Source: Lactobacillus kimbladii | Lineage (GTDB): Bacteria > Bacillota > Bacilli > Lactobacillales > Lactobacillaceae | Direction: 5' to 3' | Length of the DNA: 64,000 nt | Assembly: GCF_000970755.1 (NCBI RefSeq) | Contig: NZ_KQ034007.1 | Coordinates: 1,768,273 to 1,832,272 of the forward strand | Shown: piece after piece, positions 62,078 through 64,000 of the stretch | How the letters are laid out: every line of letters starts with the position of its first letter | Position numbering within the stretch: position 1 is the stretch's first letter | The notes under the pieces: model-generated | Told to the model about the DNA's origin: nothing | Database searches by the model: none | What the model saw: only the letters and a program-made list of their open reading frames with translations | Made by a program: the position numbers and the translations under genes

Positions 62078-63517
62078 ATGACTAAAAAATATGACGTAAT
62101 TATCATTGGTGGCGGTCTTGCAGGTTTCGCTGCAGCCACAGATGCAGCAGATAGAAATTTAAATGCCCTAGTGCTAGAAAAAGGCAGAACTACTGGCGGG
62201 ACTGGTAACTATGTTGAAGGTGTTTTTGCTGCAGAATCTAAATTGCAAAAAGAGGCAGGAATTAATATTAAGCGTGAACAAATTCTCCAGTTGGAAATGG
62301 ACTATTCTCACTATAAGGCTGATCATGAAATGTGGCGCCATTATATTGACCACTCTGCAGAAAATGTTGACTGGCTCCAAAAGCACGGCGTTCAGTTTGA
62401 CAAAGTCACAGAAATGGGCACTGATTTGCCAACTTGGCACTTATTCACAGGTCATGGAAACAAGGCAATCCATGAAGCTTTACAGCCGTATGTTGAAAAA
62501 AATAATATTGCGATTAAAACTTCTACTCAAGCAGTTGACTTAAAGCATGACGCTGACGGCAGTTGGACTGTCATCGCTAAAGATTTAACTGCAGACAAAG
62601 AAATTACTTTACAAACCAAAAACGTAATTTTAGGTACTGGCGGCTATTTAAACAATCCAGAAATAATGGAAAATGCCAACAAGTTCAACCCTGAGCGGAT
62701 TGTACCAGTTAACTCTGGCAAATCTACCGGTGATGGTCTAAAAATGGCATGGAAGCAAGGAGCAAAACACTTTTTTACCGGCATGACAATGAATTTCGGT
62801 GGTCAAATCCATGACTCACAAACTCCGACGTATGAATTTGCATCATGGGATCTAGGCAGCGCTGTCTGTGATGAACCTATTTTATGGGTAAATGAAGCTG
62901 GTAATCGTTTTACCAATGAGTTTGATTGCGTAAGTAATTGGGCTAATGAAGGAAATGCTATGATTCGCCAAGATCGCGTTTTTGCCATTCTAGATCAAAA
63001 GACTATTGATGATTTTACTGACAAAGGATTTCCACTAGATTTACACCCCTTTTATGAATTACCCAATTATCCGCACTTGCGCGACAATGTTAAAGAAGCC
63101 ATCACTAAGAACTACGACTTTATGAATTCTGCTCCAACGCTAGCGGAACTGGCAGAGAAGATCGCCGCTCCTAATCTTGAAGAAACGGTTAATCATTATA
63201 ATGAACTCGCTGAAAAAGGCGTTGACACTGATTTTGGTAAGGATAAGAAATACTTACTGCCAGTTGCACAAGGTCCGTTTTACGCAATAGAATTGGCTGT
63301 GGGTGCCTTTACCACCGGAGACGGTTTAAAAGTTAACTTGAATAATGAAGTATTGAACGACAAAGGTCAGCCAATTGAGCATTTATATGCAATCGGCAGT
63401 GACGGCTCAGGCGTAATTTATGGCGATACCTATGGCGTTAAAGTACCTGGAAGCCATGCTGGTTACTGTGTTTACTCAGCCAGAAATGCGGTTAAAAATT
63501 TAACGGCTAATTTGTAA
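62078..63517 (+). CDS. Fumarate-reductase-like FAD flavoprotein
   Basis: 479 residues with GGAG upstream. An N-terminal Rossmann motif (VIIIGGGLAGFAAATDAADR), ALVLEKGRTTGGTGNYVEG, and the C-terminal FAD segment YAIGSDGSGVIYGDTYGVKV belong to the FAD_binding_2 (fumarate reductase/succinate dehydrogenase/urocanate reductase/ketosteroid dehydrogenase) family. It is a soluble single-subunit form without FMN-binding domain or haem motifs. It probably reduces an enoate (fumarate or a similar acid) as an electron sink. Co-transcribed with the MFS gene; LysR control is likely. Substrate not determined. Confidence 0.8.
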   Translation: MTKKYDVIIIGGGLAGFAAATDAADRNLNALVLEKGRTTGGTGNYVEGVFAAESKLQKEAGINIKREQILQLEMDYSHYKADHEMWRHYIDHSAENVDWLQKHGVQFDKVTEMGTDLPTWHLFTGHGNKAIHEALQPYVEKNNIAIKTSTQAVDLKHDADGSWTVIAKDLTADKEITLQTKNVILGTGGYLNNPEIMENANKFNPERIVPVNSGKSTGDGLKMAWKQGAKHFFTGMTMNFGGQIHDSQTPTYEFASWDLGSAVCDEPILWVNEAGNRFTNEFDCVSNWANEGNAMIRQDRVFAILDQKTIDDFTDKGFPLDLHPFYELPNYPHLRDNVKEAITKNYDFMNSAPTLAELAEKIAAPNLEETVNHYNELAEKGVDTDFGKDKKYLLPVAQGPFYAIELAVGAFTTGDGLKVNLNNEVLNDKGQPIEHLYAIGSDGSGVIYGDTYGVKVPGSHAGYCVYSARNAVKNLTANL

Positions 63518-64000
63518 AATAAGCACTGATTAAGATAATCAGAAAACAAGTGTCTGGGAAAAAACTAACTCCCAGATAACAAAAGACGATCAATTTAACT
63601 CTTAATTTGATCGTCTTTTTCTGTCTCTTTTTATTCTTGAATAAAAAAGAATGGTCCTTAGGCCATCTTCTGTGCCAATATTTGCTTAAATTCATCATCA
63701 TGAAGGCTATTCCAACATCGGTTTCTACCTTCTTTTTCCCTCTTAAATGGGTTCGGCGCATGCCAAAGACGTTCTTCAAATGCCCGAAAACTGGCTCGAC
63801 ATCATACTTTCTCATGCTATAGTTGTGTCTGCCTTCGGGACTTTGGAGAACTGCTTTGGCTTTTTCTTTTAAGTATTGCCAGTTAGGATTATAGCGTACT
63901 TGGCGTTGATATCCGCTTTTGGTTTTTGCCAATTGCTCTAGTTCTGGCGTTAGTTGTACTTCATCTGCTTCATAGACCTTAAAATCACGTACTTGGCCAG
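63507..64000 (-). CDS. Transposase, IS1182-like, cut by the window edge
   Basis: The C-terminal part of a DDE transposase, open to the window edge, so the 5' end lies beyond 64000. Readable: VRYNPNWQYLKEKAKAVLQS, NYSMRKYDVEPVFGHLKNVF (the YVEPVFG..K glutamate motif) and GMRRTHLRGKKKVETDVGIA, typical of the IS1182 group. The last codons (CYLGVSFFPDT...) run through the element's inverted repeat (TGTCTGGGAAAAAACTAACT near 63550) and overlap the flavoprotein stop by 11 nt, so the true stop may have been lost on insertion. Confidence 0.85.
   Translation of the reverse strand, partial: GQVRDFKVYEADEVQLTPELEQLAKTKSGYQRQVRYNPNWQYLKEKAKAVLQSPEGRHNYSMRKYDVEPVFGHLKNVFGMRRTHLRGKKKVETDVGIAFMMMNLSKYWHRRWPKDHSFLFKNKKRQKKTIKLRVKLIVFCYLGVSFFPDTCFLIILISAYFTN
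63548..64000 (-). mobile_element. 3' end of an IS1182-like element with terminal repeat
   Basis: The inverted repeat around 63551-63580 and a hairpin (GACGATCAA ... TTGATCGTC, 63586-63619) mark the element's end. The other end is outside the window. Confidence 0.7.

Overview
The window reads as chromosomal DNA of a Lactobacillus sensu stricto species (acidophilus/helveticus/crispatus-like group). It is AT-rich and carries several secreted proteins with SLAP (surface-layer anchoring) repeats. It also has malolactic genes, a phosphotransferase alpha-glucoside operon, an H2O-forming-type NADH oxidase, many decayed IS3 and IS30 insertion sequences and several toxin-antitoxin modules. The species cannot be fixed from sequence alone.

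Layout. 1-5 kb: a BspA-repeat/MucBP/SLAP surface protein, an NADH oxidase, an IS30 relic and an Fst-like type I toxin-antitoxin cassette. 5-6 kb: an unrecognised gene whose reading frame changes exactly at an A AAA AAG heptamer. 6-24 kb: an accessory island alternating half-size ABC exporters with secreted SLAP-family proteins, including a SLAP-CAP fusion and a near-duplicate pair at 14.6 and 19.2 kb. A tandemly duplicated 300-bp type I toxin-antitoxin cassette lies between that pair. 24-27.4 kb: IS3 wreckage, a type I signal peptidase and a 1-kb insert of decayed genes inside one IS3 copy. 27.8-31.3 kb: a consensus promoter, a 31-codon peptide gene, a perfect palindromic terminator and two ABC exporters. 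32-36 kb: a five-gene ABC permease/ATPase operon and a GNAT acetyltransferase. 36.5-40 kb: a ddl pseudogene, an IS30 relic, and a KAP-type P-loop NTPase with a small paralogous partner truncated by that relic.

40-64 kb is more ordinary metabolism: malolactic enzyme plus AEC permease; nagA divergent from a large GH31-like protein; a broken mazEF; a complete alpha-glucoside PTS operon (GH4 phospho-glucosidase, EIIBC, RpiR regulator, membrane protein, EIIA) with cre and palindromic operator candidates; three MFS transporters; an intact mazEF; an Rgg-type and a LysR-type regulator; a fumarate-reductase-like flavoprotein; and a transposase cut by the window edge.

How it fits together. The signal peptidase and surface proteins suit a cell-envelope/secretion island. 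The ABC exporters lack an N-terminal C39 peptidase, so any peptide they export would have to be leaderless or processed by another enzyme. The 31-codon peptide next to two such exporters, and the KAP NTPase with its partner, are the best candidates for undescribed systems. All functional statements rest on recognising motifs by eye; no database search was run.
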